Shown here: in pieces, positions 34,455 through 41,854 of the stretch
Numbering within the stretch: position 1 is the stretch's first letter
How the letters are laid out: every line of letters begins with the position of its first letter
NCBI RefSeq assembly: GCF_023734095.1
Contig: NZ_AP024620.1
Span: 1,050,501 to 1,114,500, forward strand
Length of the DNA stretch: 64,000 nt
Direction: 5' to 3'
From: Moorella sp. Hama-1
GTDB lineage: Bacteria > Bacillota > DSM-521 > Neomoorellales > Neomoorellaceae
The notes under the pieces: generated by a model
The model's database searches: none
Seen by the model: the letters and a program-made list of their open reading frames with translations, nothing else
Told to the model about the DNA's origin: nothing
Program-made: the position numbers and the translations under genes

Positions 34455-34736
34455 TTGGAAATTCGTATTTCACCTAAAGCCATGGAATACATCAAGGAAA
34501 AAGCGGAAGCCATCACCATTAAGCTGGAGGTATGTGGTGGTTGAGCTGGTCTATCAGTTCGCCCTGCCGTGTATGCAGGCGCACCGTCCGATTCAAAGAA
34601 CTTTATCCAAAACCAGATTAATGGTTTAAAGGTTTACCTGCAAAAGGGCCTCAAGGCTTCCCGTGGTGTTGACGTTGATCTGGTTGGTTTTGGACCCTTC
34701 AAGCAACTGGTAGTTGATGGTGTACAAAATTACTAG
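34455..34736 (+). CDS. CC/Se-motif (HesB-like) selenoprotein with in-frame UGA
   Basis: The gene reads through a TGA at 34542-34544 (codon 30) and stops at TAG 34734-34736, giving 93 residues. The context is L-E-V-C-G-G-U-A-G-L-S, the C-G-G-U redox motif of CC/Se (seleno)proteins related to HesB. Downstream of the UGA the frame stays open and family-like (N-Q-I-N-G-L-K-V-Y-L-Q-K-G, then L-V-V-D-G-V at the end). A hairpin cgcCCTGC / GCAGGcg about 15-40 bases after the UGA is a plausible bacterial SECIS. The TTG start has gaggaggg 7 bases away. Thioredoxin follows after 12 bases. The motif, continuation and trx linkage make recoding far likelier than a nonsense mutation. Confidence 0.88.
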
Positions 34737-34748
34737 GAGGGGAAAAAG

Positions 34749-35075
34749 ATGGTCAAACCCATAAATGTTGATCATAGCGACTTTGAAGCTGAAGTTCTCT
34801 CGGCTCCCTTGCCGGTGGTAGTTGATTTCTGGGCCGTATGGTGCGGCCCCTGCCGGATGATGGCCCCTGTCCTGGAACAACTGGCCGCTGATTATGACGG
34901 CAACGTAAAATTCGCCAAGGTTAATGTGGATGAAAACCAGGAACTGGCTGCCCGCTATGGCATTATGAGTATTCCCACCCTGGTGATCTTTAAGGATGGC
35001 CAGGAAGCGGGACGCATCGTCGGCTATATGCCCAGGGAGAAGTTAAAGGAGCAGGTTGACGCCGCCATCCAGTAA
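34749..35075 (+). CDS. trxA: thioredoxin
   Basis: The 108-residue classical thioredoxin has active site W-C-G-P-C (about residues 33-37), the cis-Pro in S-I-P-T-L, and a buried Asp in V-V-V-D-F-W-A. The gene is 12 bases downstream of the selenoprotein gene with a ctaggagggg site and no promoter between, so the two are co-transcribed. It may reduce the selenenylsulfide formed by its neighbour (inference). Confidence 0.96.
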   Translation: MVKPINVDHSDFEAEVLSAPLPVVVDFWAVWCGPCRMMAPVLEQLAADYDGNVKFAKVNVDENQELAARYGIMSIPTLVIFKDGQEAGRIVGYMPREKLKEQVDAAIQ

Positions 35076-35081
35076 GATAAA

Positions 35082-35115
35082 CAGCAGGGAACCGGAGATA
35101 ACCGGTTCCCTGCTG
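35082..35115 (+). terminator. long hairpin after trxA
   Basis: Perfect 14-bp stem cagcagggaaccgg / ccggttccctgctg with a 6-base loop. No T run follows, so termination may be partial or rho-dependent, or the hairpin may protect the mRNA 3' end. Confidence 0.6.
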
Positions 35116-35137
35116 GCATATAGGGGGAGTGTTTATC

Positions 35138-35326
35138 ATGAAAAGGCAGGCCTTTATTGACCCGGCTCTCTGCGACGGCCTGGCTACCTGCCCGGCCAGA
35201 CTGGCTTGTACCACCCGGTCTTTTACCAGGGAAGAAGACGACGAACCCTGGTATATTGGTTCCACCTGCCTGGGCTGCGGCCGGTGCCTCCTGGCCTGCG
35301 ACCGCCGGGCTATCAAGTTAATCTAA
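35138..35326 (+). CDS. small ferredoxin-like protein
   Basis: The 62-residue protein has a C-L-G-C-G-R-C-L-L-A-C motif (one 4Fe-4S site with an extended spacing) and three further cysteines (A-L-C, A-T-C, L-A-C) in the N-terminal half, enough for a second but irregular cluster. I start it at the ATG at 35138, 8 bases after gggggag; a GTG three codons earlier overlaps that site. It is probably an electron carrier for a neighbouring redox system; the partner is unknown. Confidence 0.8.
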   Translation: MKRQAFIDPALCDGLATCPARLACTTRSFTREEDDEPWYIGSTCLGCGRCLLACDRRAIKLI

Positions 35327-35510
35327 CCCCGAGGAAAATTATTTAATTAAGATTAAAAGCAGGAGGCATTTTGCCAGTTGTGGCGAATTACCTGGTAGAG
35401 GATTTCTAAAGGGCTAACACCCGCTCCATCGAAATATAAAAAAACTGTCTGAGAGCAATGGACTGGATGGTACAGGCTAAACTATCCAATAGGAGGAGGA
35501 GCGTAGATAT

Positions 35511-36545
35511 ATGCTAAGGAAGGTCAGGGTGGAGGAGAGTGTCGGCCAGGTCCTGGCCCATGATCACACTAAGATCGTCCCCGGGGAGTTCAAGGGAAGG
35601 CGCTTTAAAAAGGGCCATATTATCCAACCCGAGGACGTAGCCGAATTACTCCAGATGGGTAAAGAACATATCTACGTCCTGAATCTCGGCCCCGACGAGG
35701 TCCACGAGGATGAAGCGGCCCTGCGCCTGGCCCGGGCGGCAGCAGGTGACGGGGACCACGGCCTGAGTTTCAGTGAACCCAAAGAGGGTAAGGTCAACCT
35801 GGAAGCAACCCGGAACGGCCTGTTAAAAATCCATCTGGAGGCCTTAAAGCAGGTTAACGAGGTCGCCGATATCATGCTGGCTACCCTGCATAACAACTAC
35901 CCGGTGGCTGCCGGTCAGGTGGTGGCCGGGACCAGGTTGATTCCTCTGGTAGCACCCCGGGGAATAATCGAGAGGGTAGAGGCCATTTGCCGGGAGGCGG
36001 GAGGGATAATCCGCATCGCCCCCTACCGGCGGTTGCAGGTGGGTCTGATTACTACCGGAAGCGAGGTTTATAAGGGCCGGATTAAGGACGCTTTCGGGCC
36101 GGTTGTCCGGGCCAAGATAGCCGCCTACGGTTCTGAGGTCGCCCTGGAAAAGGTTGTTCCCGACGACGCCGGGGCCATCCAGGAGGCCATAGAAGAAATG
36201 CTGGCGGAAGGGATGGAGATGGTGGTTCTTACCGGTGGGATGTCGGTGGACCCGGATGATGTGACGCCGGAAGGTATCCGGCGCTCCGGGGCGGAAGTAG
36301 TCACCTACGGGGCCCCGGTATTGCCCGGGGCGATGTTCATGCTGGCTTACCGGAATGAAGTACCCATTATGGGTCTGCCGGGGTGCGTTATGTACTACCG
36401 GGCCACGGTTTTCGACCTGGTACTACCCCGCATCCTGGTGGGGGAGAGGCCGACCAGGGGCGACATAGCCAGGTTGGCGGCTGGGGGCCTCTGCCAGAAC
36501 TGTCCCGAGTGCCGCTACCCGGCCTGTTCCTTTGGCAAGGGATGA
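35511..36545 (+). CDS. molybdopterin-binding protein (MoeA/MogA-like)
   Basis: The 344-residue protein carries a MoCF/MogA-type molybdopterin-binding domain (about 175-315): V-G-L-I-T-T-G-S-E-V-Y-K-G, V-V-P-D-D, V-L-T-G-G-M-S-V-D-P-D-D and G-L-P-G-C. The N-terminal half resembles the MoeA-like receiver region. The C-terminus ends in four cysteines (C-Q-N-C-P-E-C-R-Y-P-A-C), unusual for MoeA and suggestive of a metal or Fe-S site. Likely role: molybdenum/tungsten cofactor handling for the organism's Mo/W enzymes (inference). Confidence 0.85.
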   Translation: MLRKVRVEESVGQVLAHDHTKIVPGEFKGRRFKKGHIIQPEDVAELLQMGKEHIYVLNLGPDEVHEDEAALRLARAAAGDGDHGLSFSEPKEGKVNLEATRNGLLKIHLEALKQVNEVADIMLATLHNNYPVAAGQVVAGTRLIPLVAPRGIIERVEAICREAGGIIRIAPYRRLQVGLITTGSEVYKGRIKDAFGPVVRAKIAAYGSEVALEKVVPDDAGAIQEAIEEMLAEGMEMVVLTGGMSVDPDDVTPEGIRRSGAEVVTYGAPVLPGAMFMLAYRNEVPIMGLPGCVMYYRATVFDLVLPRILVGERPTRGDIARLAAGGLCQNCPECRYPACSFGKG

Positions 36546-36565
36546 AGGGGCTTACGTCCTGTTCC

Positions 36566-37864
36566 TCAATTCTCCCGGTAGTCATAGACGCGCCGGGTTT
36601 TCTTTTCGCTGCGGGGCAGGGTACCCTGGGGTACGGCTTCAACGTCGGCCAGGATGCCGATCCGGGCCTTGATCTGGTGGCGGCATGCGGCGGCCACCGC
36701 TGAACCATCATGCCCGGGGAGATACTCCATCTTGACCAGCAGCCGGTCTTTACCCTGGTCCCGCGTTAAGATTAGCTGGTACTCGCTGCCGGCCCCCGGG
36801 GTAAGATGGAGGACGTTATCCACCTGGCCCGGGAAGATATTGACCCCCTTGACCTTGACCATATCATCGGTACGGCCCAGGACGCGTTCGATCATGGGAT
36901 AGGGCGAGCCGCAGGAGCAGGCTGCCGCTTTCAGGCAGGTCAGATCATGGGTGCGGTAACGCAGGAGGGGCATGCCTTCCTTGGTCAGGGTGGTGATTAC
37001 CAGTTCCCCGGTGGCACCTGGAGGTAACTGTTTGCCCGTCGCCGGGTCAATAATCTCCAGCAGCAGGTGGTCCGTCCACATATGGATGCCTTCATGGGCC
37101 GGGCAGTCCAGGCCAATGCCAGGGCCGTAGATCTCCGTGAGGCCATAAATATCGAAAGCTTCAATTCCCAGGAGCTCCTCAATCCGCCGGCGCATTTTTT
37201 CGCCCCAGCGCTCAGAGCCGATGAGGCCGACCCGCAGGGCGATTTTTTCCCGTAAGCCCCGGCGCTCGATTTCTTCCCCCAGGAAGAGGGCATAGGAAGC
37301 AGTAGCTGTGAGAACGGTGGCCTGGAGATCGACCATCATCTCCAGTTGTTTTTCTGTATTACCGGCCCCGGTGGGAATGGCCATGGCCCCCAGGTATTCT
37401 ACTCCGGCCTGGAAGCCGATGCCGGCCGTCCAGAGACCGTAGCCGGGGGTTATCTGCACCCGGTCGCGGTTAGTAACGCCGGCCAAGGCAAAGCAGCGGG
37501 CCATCATCTGCGCCCAGGCAGCCACATCACCGGCCGTATAGGGAATAATGATGGGTTTCCCGGTAGTCCCCGAGGAGGAGTGGATGCGGACGACTTTTTC
37601 TTCGGGAACAGCCATGAGGTCCAGGGGCTTACCGTTACGCAGCTCCCCTTTATCGGTGAGGGGGACGTATTCCAGGTCGGCCGCTGTCCGGATGTCCCCC
37701 GGGGTAATGCCGGCGGCCGTCAGTTTCTCCCGGTAGTAGGGTGAGTGGTCAAAGAGGCGCCGCACCAGGGCCTGGAGAGCTGGCTCCTGCTGCCGGTATA
37801 GGCCCTCATAGTCGAAGTCGCGTTCCAATTCATGGCGGGAGATTTCTGTTGCAGGCAGGCTCAT
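36566..37864 (-). CDS. paaK: phenylacetate-CoA ligase (aryl-CoA ligase)
   Basis: The 432-residue AMP-forming ligase of the PaaK branch has S-S-S-G-T-T-G-K-P (about 91-99), D-I-Y-G-L-T-E and Y-R-T-H-D-L-T, then R-T-D-D-M-V-K-V-K-G-V-N. It joins arylacetic acids to CoA. It follows iorB by two bases, so it belongs to the iorAB transcript, which makes or uses arylacetyl-CoA from arylpyruvates. The combination suggests reversible aromatic amino acid metabolism. Confidence 0.93.
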   Translation of the reverse strand: MSLPATEISRHELERDFDYEGLYRQQEPALQALVRRLFDHSPYYREKLTAAGITPGDIRTAADLEYVPLTDKGELRNGKPLDLMAVPEEKVVRIHSSSGTTGKPIIIPYTAGDVAAWAQMMARCFALAGVTNRDRVQITPGYGLWTAGIGFQAGVEYLGAMAIPTGAGNTEKQLEMMVDLQATVLTATASYALFLGEEIERRGLREKIALRVGLIGSERWGEKMRRRIEELLGIEAFDIYGLTEIYGPGIGLDCPAHEGIHMWTDHLLLEIIDPATGKQLPPGATGELVITTLTKEGMPLLRYRTHDLTCLKAAACSCGSPYPMIERVLGRTDDMVKVKGVNIFPGQVDNVLHLTPGAGSEYQLILTRDQGKDRLLVKMEYLPGHDGSAVAAACRHQIKARIGILADVEAVPQGTLPRSEKKTRRVYDYREN

Positions 37865-37866
37865 AA

Positions 37867-38445
37867 TTACACCTCCAGGGCTTGTTTTCCCAGTTCAAAG
37901 GCCCGCCGGTTCAGCTCGTGGAGCCGGGCCGGCAGGAGCTGCAGGGCCGCGGCCAGCAGGGTATCCCCGGGAAAGGGGAGCTCCATCCCCGTCAGGGCGC
38001 CCAGCATCACCATGTTGAGGGCCCGGTGGCTCCCGGCCTGGACGGCCAGGGCCGGAGCATCAAGAAGATGGCAGTGGGCGACGTTGTTTTGCAGGTAAGC
38101 CAGGATCTCCTCCCGGGGATAAGGAGTAGTACCCAGGGCGGCTGTGACGGGCACGACCGGCGTTGTGGAAATCAGGGCGCTACCGCCCGGTTTTAAATAA
38201 CCCAGGTAGCGGCAGGCCTCGGCCGGTTCCAGGGCCAGGAGGATATCGGCCCCGCCGGTGGGGATGAGGGGTCCGACCCCGTCCTGCCCCAGGCGGACGT
38301 GGCTGACGACGCTGCCCTCCCGCTGGGCCATGCCGATGGTCTCGGCCGTACGCACCGGCAGGCCGGCGGCCAGGGCCGCGGCCCCGATAGCCCGGGAAGC
38401 GAGAATGATGCCTTGCCCGCCTACTCCGACAATAAGAATATCCAC
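37867..38445 (-). CDS. iorB: indolepyruvate:ferredoxin oxidoreductase beta subunit
   Basis: The 192-residue gamma-type domain of 2-ketoacid oxidoreductases opens D-I-L-I-V-G-V-G-G-Q-G and has T-A-E-T-I-G-M-A-Q-R-E-G-S-V-V-S-H-V-R-L-G. It pairs with IorA to decarboxylate aryl pyruvates oxidatively, reducing ferredoxin. The GTG start follows the iorA TAG directly, with ggaggt inside the end of iorA. Confidence 0.94.
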   Translation of the reverse strand: MDILIVGVGGQGIILASRAIGAAALAAGLPVRTAETIGMAQREGSVVSHVRLGQDGVGPLIPTGGADILLALEPAEACRYLGYLKPGGSALISTTPVVPVTAALGTTPYPREEILAYLQNNVAHCHLLDAPALAVQAGSHRALNMVMLGALTGMELPFPGDTLLAAALQLLPARLHELNRRAFELGKQALEV

Positions 38446-40224
38446 CTAGACCACCTCCTCAATGGCTGCTACCGGACAGACCTGGCGGCAGAGGCCGCAG
38501 CCGGTGCAGGTGGCCGTTATTTGCACGGCGTCGCCGGCCGGCATCAGGGCCGGGCAACCCAGTTCGTTAATACAGGTCTGGCAGCCGGTACAGGCAGTTG
38601 TGTCCACCTGGTACCGCCCGGTGGGTTTAACTATTTGGGGGCAGGGGTGGCGGAGGATGACCAGGGCCGGTCCCGGGGCCGCCAGGGCCTGTCGGGCTAC
38701 AGCCAGAGTTTCTTCCAGGTTCAGGGGGTCGGCAGTGAGGACGGTTTCCACCCCGCAGGCCCGGGCCACACCATCGATATCCACCTTCCTGCGGCCGGCG
38801 TCTTCGGCCAGGCCCGGGTGGGGCTGGTGGCCGGTCATGGCCGTAGTCTCATTATCCAGGACGACCACGACCATGGGCGTCTGCTGGTGGACGGCGTTGA
38901 CCAGGGGCGGCAAACCGGCGTGGAAAAAGGTGGAGTCGCCGACAAAGGCCACCAGCCGGGTGTCGGGCTGGACCCGCACCAGGCCCTGGGCCAGGCCCAG
39001 GCCGGCCCCCATGCACAGGCAGGTGTCCATGGCGGCCAGGGGCGGTGCCGCCCCCAGGGTATAACAGCCGATATCGCCGGTGAAGATGACCTTGCGTTCC
39101 CCGGCGGCTTTCTTAAAGGCATAGAAGGAGCCCCGGTGAGGACAGCCGGCGCAGAAGAGGGGCGGCCGCGCCGGCAGGGGCGGCGCCCCGGTCCGGGAAG
39201 GTCTACCCTCCGGTTCGATGTCCAGGAACCTGGCCAGGGCGGCGGTCACGATAGGAACGTTAAACTCCCCCTCCCGGCGCAGGTAGCCGTTGTGCTTGCC
39301 GGCTACCTGCACCGGCAGGTGGTGGCGCCAGGCCAGGTTAATAACCTGGTCCTCAACGATGGGCTCCTGCTCTTCGACAACGAGGACCTTCTCAACCCGG
39401 CTTAAATAGTCCAGGACTAGCTCTTCCGGCAGGGGGTAGGGAGTGCCGATCTTTAGTAAAGACAGTTTAACCCCCAGGTTTTCCAGGGCCTCGGTGACGT
39501 AGTAATAGGAGAGACCGCTGGTGATAACGCCAGCAGGCCCCTGCAGCTGGACTTCGTTAAAGGGGCTACCGGCCAGCTCCGCCGCGGCGCGGCGTTGCTG
39601 TTCATTTAACCAGACATGCTGTTTGGCCGCCAGGGAAGGCATAATGACCCAGCGGGGGTCTTTGACAAACCCCGGTACCGGCGGCCGGGGGGGAATAGAG
39701 CCCACGGCGACATCCTGGCAGGCGTGACAGGTACGGGTGGTGGGGCGCAGGATGACAGGCAGGTTCAGCCTTTCCGAAAGCTCAAAGGCGTATTTGGTCA
39801 TTTCATAAGCTTCCCGGGGACAGGAGGGATCGAGGACGGGAAGTTTGGCGAAACGGGCAAAGAGACGGGTATCCTGTTCCGTCTGGGAACTGTGGGGGCC
39901 TGGGTCGTCGGCCACCACCAGGACCAGGCCGCCCCGGACGCCGATGTAAGCCAGGCTCATGACGGCATCGGCGGCCACATTGAGACCCATCTGCTTCATA
40001 CTGGCCATGGCCCGAGCGCCGGCGTAGGCGGCGCCGGCAGCGATTTCCACGGCCACTTTTTCGTTCACGGACCATTCCGTATAGACCCCGGCCCCGGGCC
40101 CCAGGCGCATCAGGGTAGTCATGATCTCTGAAGCCGGTGTTCCGGGATAAGCAGTAGCCACCCGGATACCGGCCTCCAAGGCACCCCGGGCAATGGCCTC
40201 GTTGCCCATTAATAATTCCGGCAC
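38446..40224 (-). CDS. iorA: indolepyruvate:ferredoxin oxidoreductase alpha subunit
   Basis: The 592-residue subunit has the N-terminal pyrimidine domain (A-Y-P-G-T-P-A-S-E), the TPP-binding G-D-I-G-C-Y-T-L-G region, and a C-terminal two-cluster ferredoxin domain with C-T-G-C-Q-T-C and C-T-G-C-G-L-C-R-Q-V-C-P. Long frames on the plus strand across this gene are shadows. The GTG start follows gggagag. Upstream lies a hairpin-rich leader with two terminators. Confidence 0.95.
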   Translation of the reverse strand: MPELLMGNEAIARGALEAGIRVATAYPGTPASEIMTTLMRLGPGAGVYTEWSVNEKVAVEIAAGAAYAGARAMASMKQMGLNVAADAVMSLAYIGVRGGLVLVVADDPGPHSSQTEQDTRLFARFAKLPVLDPSCPREAYEMTKYAFELSERLNLPVILRPTTRTCHACQDVAVGSIPPRPPVPGFVKDPRWVIMPSLAAKQHVWLNEQQRRAAAELAGSPFNEVQLQGPAGVITSGLSYYYVTEALENLGVKLSLLKIGTPYPLPEELVLDYLSRVEKVLVVEEQEPIVEDQVINLAWRHHLPVQVAGKHNGYLRREGEFNVPIVTAALARFLDIEPEGRPSRTGAPPLPARPPLFCAGCPHRGSFYAFKKAAGERKVIFTGDIGCYTLGAAPPLAAMDTCLCMGAGLGLAQGLVRVQPDTRLVAFVGDSTFFHAGLPPLVNAVHQQTPMVVVVLDNETTAMTGHQPHPGLAEDAGRRKVDIDGVARACGVETVLTADPLNLEETLAVARQALAAPGPALVILRHPCPQIVKPTGRYQVDTTACTGCQTCINELGCPALMPAGDAVQITATCTGCGLCRQVCPVAAIEEVV

Positions 40225-40288
40225 GGTTTCACTCTCCCGTTAAATTAAAGACCACTCAGGTGGGATTATCAGAAGGGGTTCGAGATAA

Positions 40289-40312
40289 CCAAAAACCGGG
40301 CTGCAGCCCGGT
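40289..40312 (-). terminator. terminator/attenuator just upstream of iorA
   Basis: On the minus strand ACCGGGC-TGCA-GCCCGGT runs into TTTTT. It lies 65 bases before the iorA start, which suggests attenuation of the operon. Confidence 0.7.
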
Positions 40313-40331
40313 AATAGCCCCTCGTGCTATC

Positions 40332-40374
40332 CTCGGCTCTGCTCGCAGGTAACTCGGCATAAACTTGACTCGGC
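40332..40374 (-). repeat. three GCCGAG repeats in the iorA leader
   Basis: Minus strand GCCGAG at 40374-40369, 40358-40353 and 40337-40332, spaced 16 and 21 bases, directly before the attenuator hairpin. They could be a regulatory RNA or protein site; unassigned. Confidence 0.4.
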
Positions 40375-40463
40375 TTAAGGCTTAAGATATTTCCTTATTC
40401 TTAAACGAAAGTATACCATAATACCCGGCGGTGATCCAGAAAAATTTTCTGGGCTGGCGGGCA

Positions 40464-40620
40464 AAAAAAGGGCCGCTCCCTGAGGAACGGCTAAGTTTAG
40501 CCGCCGGCGGGGACCGGCGGCTTGGGAGAGGAGAAACCGGAGGAAGAGCTCATGGGGGAGGGTTAATAATAACCCTAAGCTCTTCTTGGTAAATCTGGTT
40601 AGCAGATTTACCGGTATTAT
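40464..40620 (-). ncRNA. candidate structured RNA ending in an intrinsic terminator
   Basis: Read on the minus strand there are successive hairpins: GGTAAATCTG/CAGATTTACC (40612-40588), GAAGAGCT...AGCTCTTC with an inner GGGTT/AACCC (40585-40543), a GC-rich hairpin around 40500-40521, then GCCGTTCC/GGAGCGGC followed by TTTTTTT (40492-40464). No open frame is present. It is either an upstream part of the iorA leader or a separate small RNA. I could not match it to a known family. Confidence 0.5.
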
Positions 40621-40702
40621 TATGGACACCGGTGGAAAAGCTTATACCTGCCTCGAGAAAAATTTTTCAGATGCCTATCACGGCAAAATTTCGTGGTTTT
40701 TG

Positions 40703-40732
40703 TTCTTTTTTCCGGGGGTTTCATGCTATAAT
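40703..40732 (+). promoter_or_regulatory. probable rsmD promoter
   Basis: TATAAT at 40727-40732; the best -35 is TTCTTT (40703-40708) at 18 bases. Confidence 0.55.
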
Positions 40733-40749
40733 ACCGGGAGGGAAGCTTT

Positions 40750-41328
40750 ATGTTGCGGATTATAGCCGGCGCGGCCCGGGGCCGCCGCCTGGTGACCCCC
40801 AGGGGCCGGACGACCAGACCTACCAGCGACCGGGTACGGGAAGCCCTCTTTAATATTATTGGTACCCTGGTGCCGGATAGCCTTTTCCTGGACCTATTTG
40901 CCGGTTCGGGAGCGGTGGGTCTTGAGGCCCTGAGCCGGGGCGCCCGCAGGGCCGTTTTTGTCGAGAATAACCGCCAGGCCCTGGCCTGCCTGGCGGCCAA
41001 TATGCGGGCTACCGGCTTTGCGGCCAGGGGGCGCATTATCGCCCTGGAGGCCCGGCGGGCCCTGGCGACCCTGGCCGGAGAGGGTGAGAGCTTTGACCTC
41101 GTGTTTTGCGATCCGCCCTACCGCCAGGACTGGGGCGAGGCGATCCTGCCGGCAGTTATCCCCTTACTGGCGCCCGGCGGCCTGGTTGTTCTGGAGACAG
41201 CCAGCTCAGAAGTGGGGCCGGCTATACCGGGATTAGAAATAACTACTACCAGGGTTTACGGCGATACGGCACTAAATTTCTACGAAAGGGCAGGTGGGCT
41301 GGCCGGTGGAGTTTATGACCTTGATTGA
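40750..41328 (+). CDS. rsmD: 16S rRNA m2G966 methyltransferase RsmD
   Basis: The 192-residue SAM enzyme has I-I-A-G-A-A-R-G-R-R-L, R-P-T-S-D-R-V-R-E-A-L-F, D-L-F-A-G-S-G-A-V-G-L-E-A and the catalytic D-P-P-Y. In most Firmicutes coaD follows; here the next gene is a coiled-coil protein and no coaD is present nearby. Confidence 0.94.
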   Translation: MLRIIAGAARGRRLVTPRGRTTRPTSDRVREALFNIIGTLVPDSLFLDLFAGSGAVGLEALSRGARRAVFVENNRQALACLAANMRATGFAARGRIIALEARRALATLAGEGESFDLVFCDPPYRQDWGEAILPAVIPLLAPGGLVVLETASSEVGPAIPGLEITTTRVYGDTALNFYERAGGLAGGVYDLD

Positions 41329-41854
41329 AGAAATGGAAAAGATGGTAGAAAAAGCACCCCACATTCCCCTCTCAGGTAAAGTTTTTCTTGATGGCGATCT
41401 CCTCCTGGATTACCTCGATCGTTTAAGAACGGCCCTACCTGAGGAAGTGCGCCAGGCCCAGTGGATCCGCCAGGAAAAGGACCGCTTGCTGGAGGAAGCC
41501 CGCCTGAAAGCCCGGAGCATCCTGGAGGATGCCGAAAAACGCTCGGAAATAATGGCCCAGGAAAACGAACTGGTTCGTAAAGCCCGGGCCCAGGCCAATG
41601 AGATTCTCAATAAAGCCCGGGACCTGGCCGAAGAAATGAAGGCTGGGGCTTTAGGCTATGCCGACGGCCTGCTGGCCCAGCTGGAGACCGGCTTAAAACA
41701 GGCCCTGGCCCAGGTGGACCGGGGGCGCCAGGAATTGCGGGCCTACCCGGCGGCAGCCGCCGGCAAGGAAGCAGCTGCTGCGGCCGAGGAGGAAAAGGCC
41801 AACCCTAAAGCCGGCGGTAAAGAAGCAGGCGGGCGAAGAGCCCTAACCCGGTGA
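41315..41854 (+). CDS. coiled-coil protein resembling an ATP synthase E/DivIVA-like stalk
   Basis: The 179-residue protein is almost wholly helical. A long heptad region runs from about residue 45 to 140 (E-K-D-R-L-L-E-E-A-R-L-K-A-R...A-R-A-Q-A-N-E-I-L-N-K-A-R), with a low-complexity Ala/Glu/Lys tail. Such proteins are found near rsmD and ylbJ in Clostridia and are often labelled ATPase without proof. The ATG at 41315 follows ggtggag; a GTG at 41294 is possible. Its last 50 bases overlap the end of the convergent ylbJ gene. Confidence 0.75.
   Translation: MTLIEEMEKMVEKAPHIPLSGKVFLDGDLLLDYLDRLRTALPEEVRQAQWIRQEKDRLLEEARLKARSILEDAEKRSEIMAQENELVRKARAQANEILNKARDLAEEMKAGALGYADGLLAQLETGLKQALAQVDRGRQELRAYPAAAAGKEAAAAAEEEKANPKAGGKEAGGRRALTR

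Noticed and set aside
34455-34544. Selenoprotein reading as a nonsense-mutated pseudogene
   Set aside because: Frame, family features and strong expression signals continue past the UGA, and the codon occupies the exact redox-motif position.
38299-39405. 368-codon open frame opposite iorA
   Set aside because: Shadow of iorA in a GC-rich gene; no ribosome site and no recognisable domain.
40225-40749. T-box leader for the ior operon
   Set aside because: No T-box consensus (ggtggnaccgcg) and no clear stem I specifier loop were found, although terminators are present.
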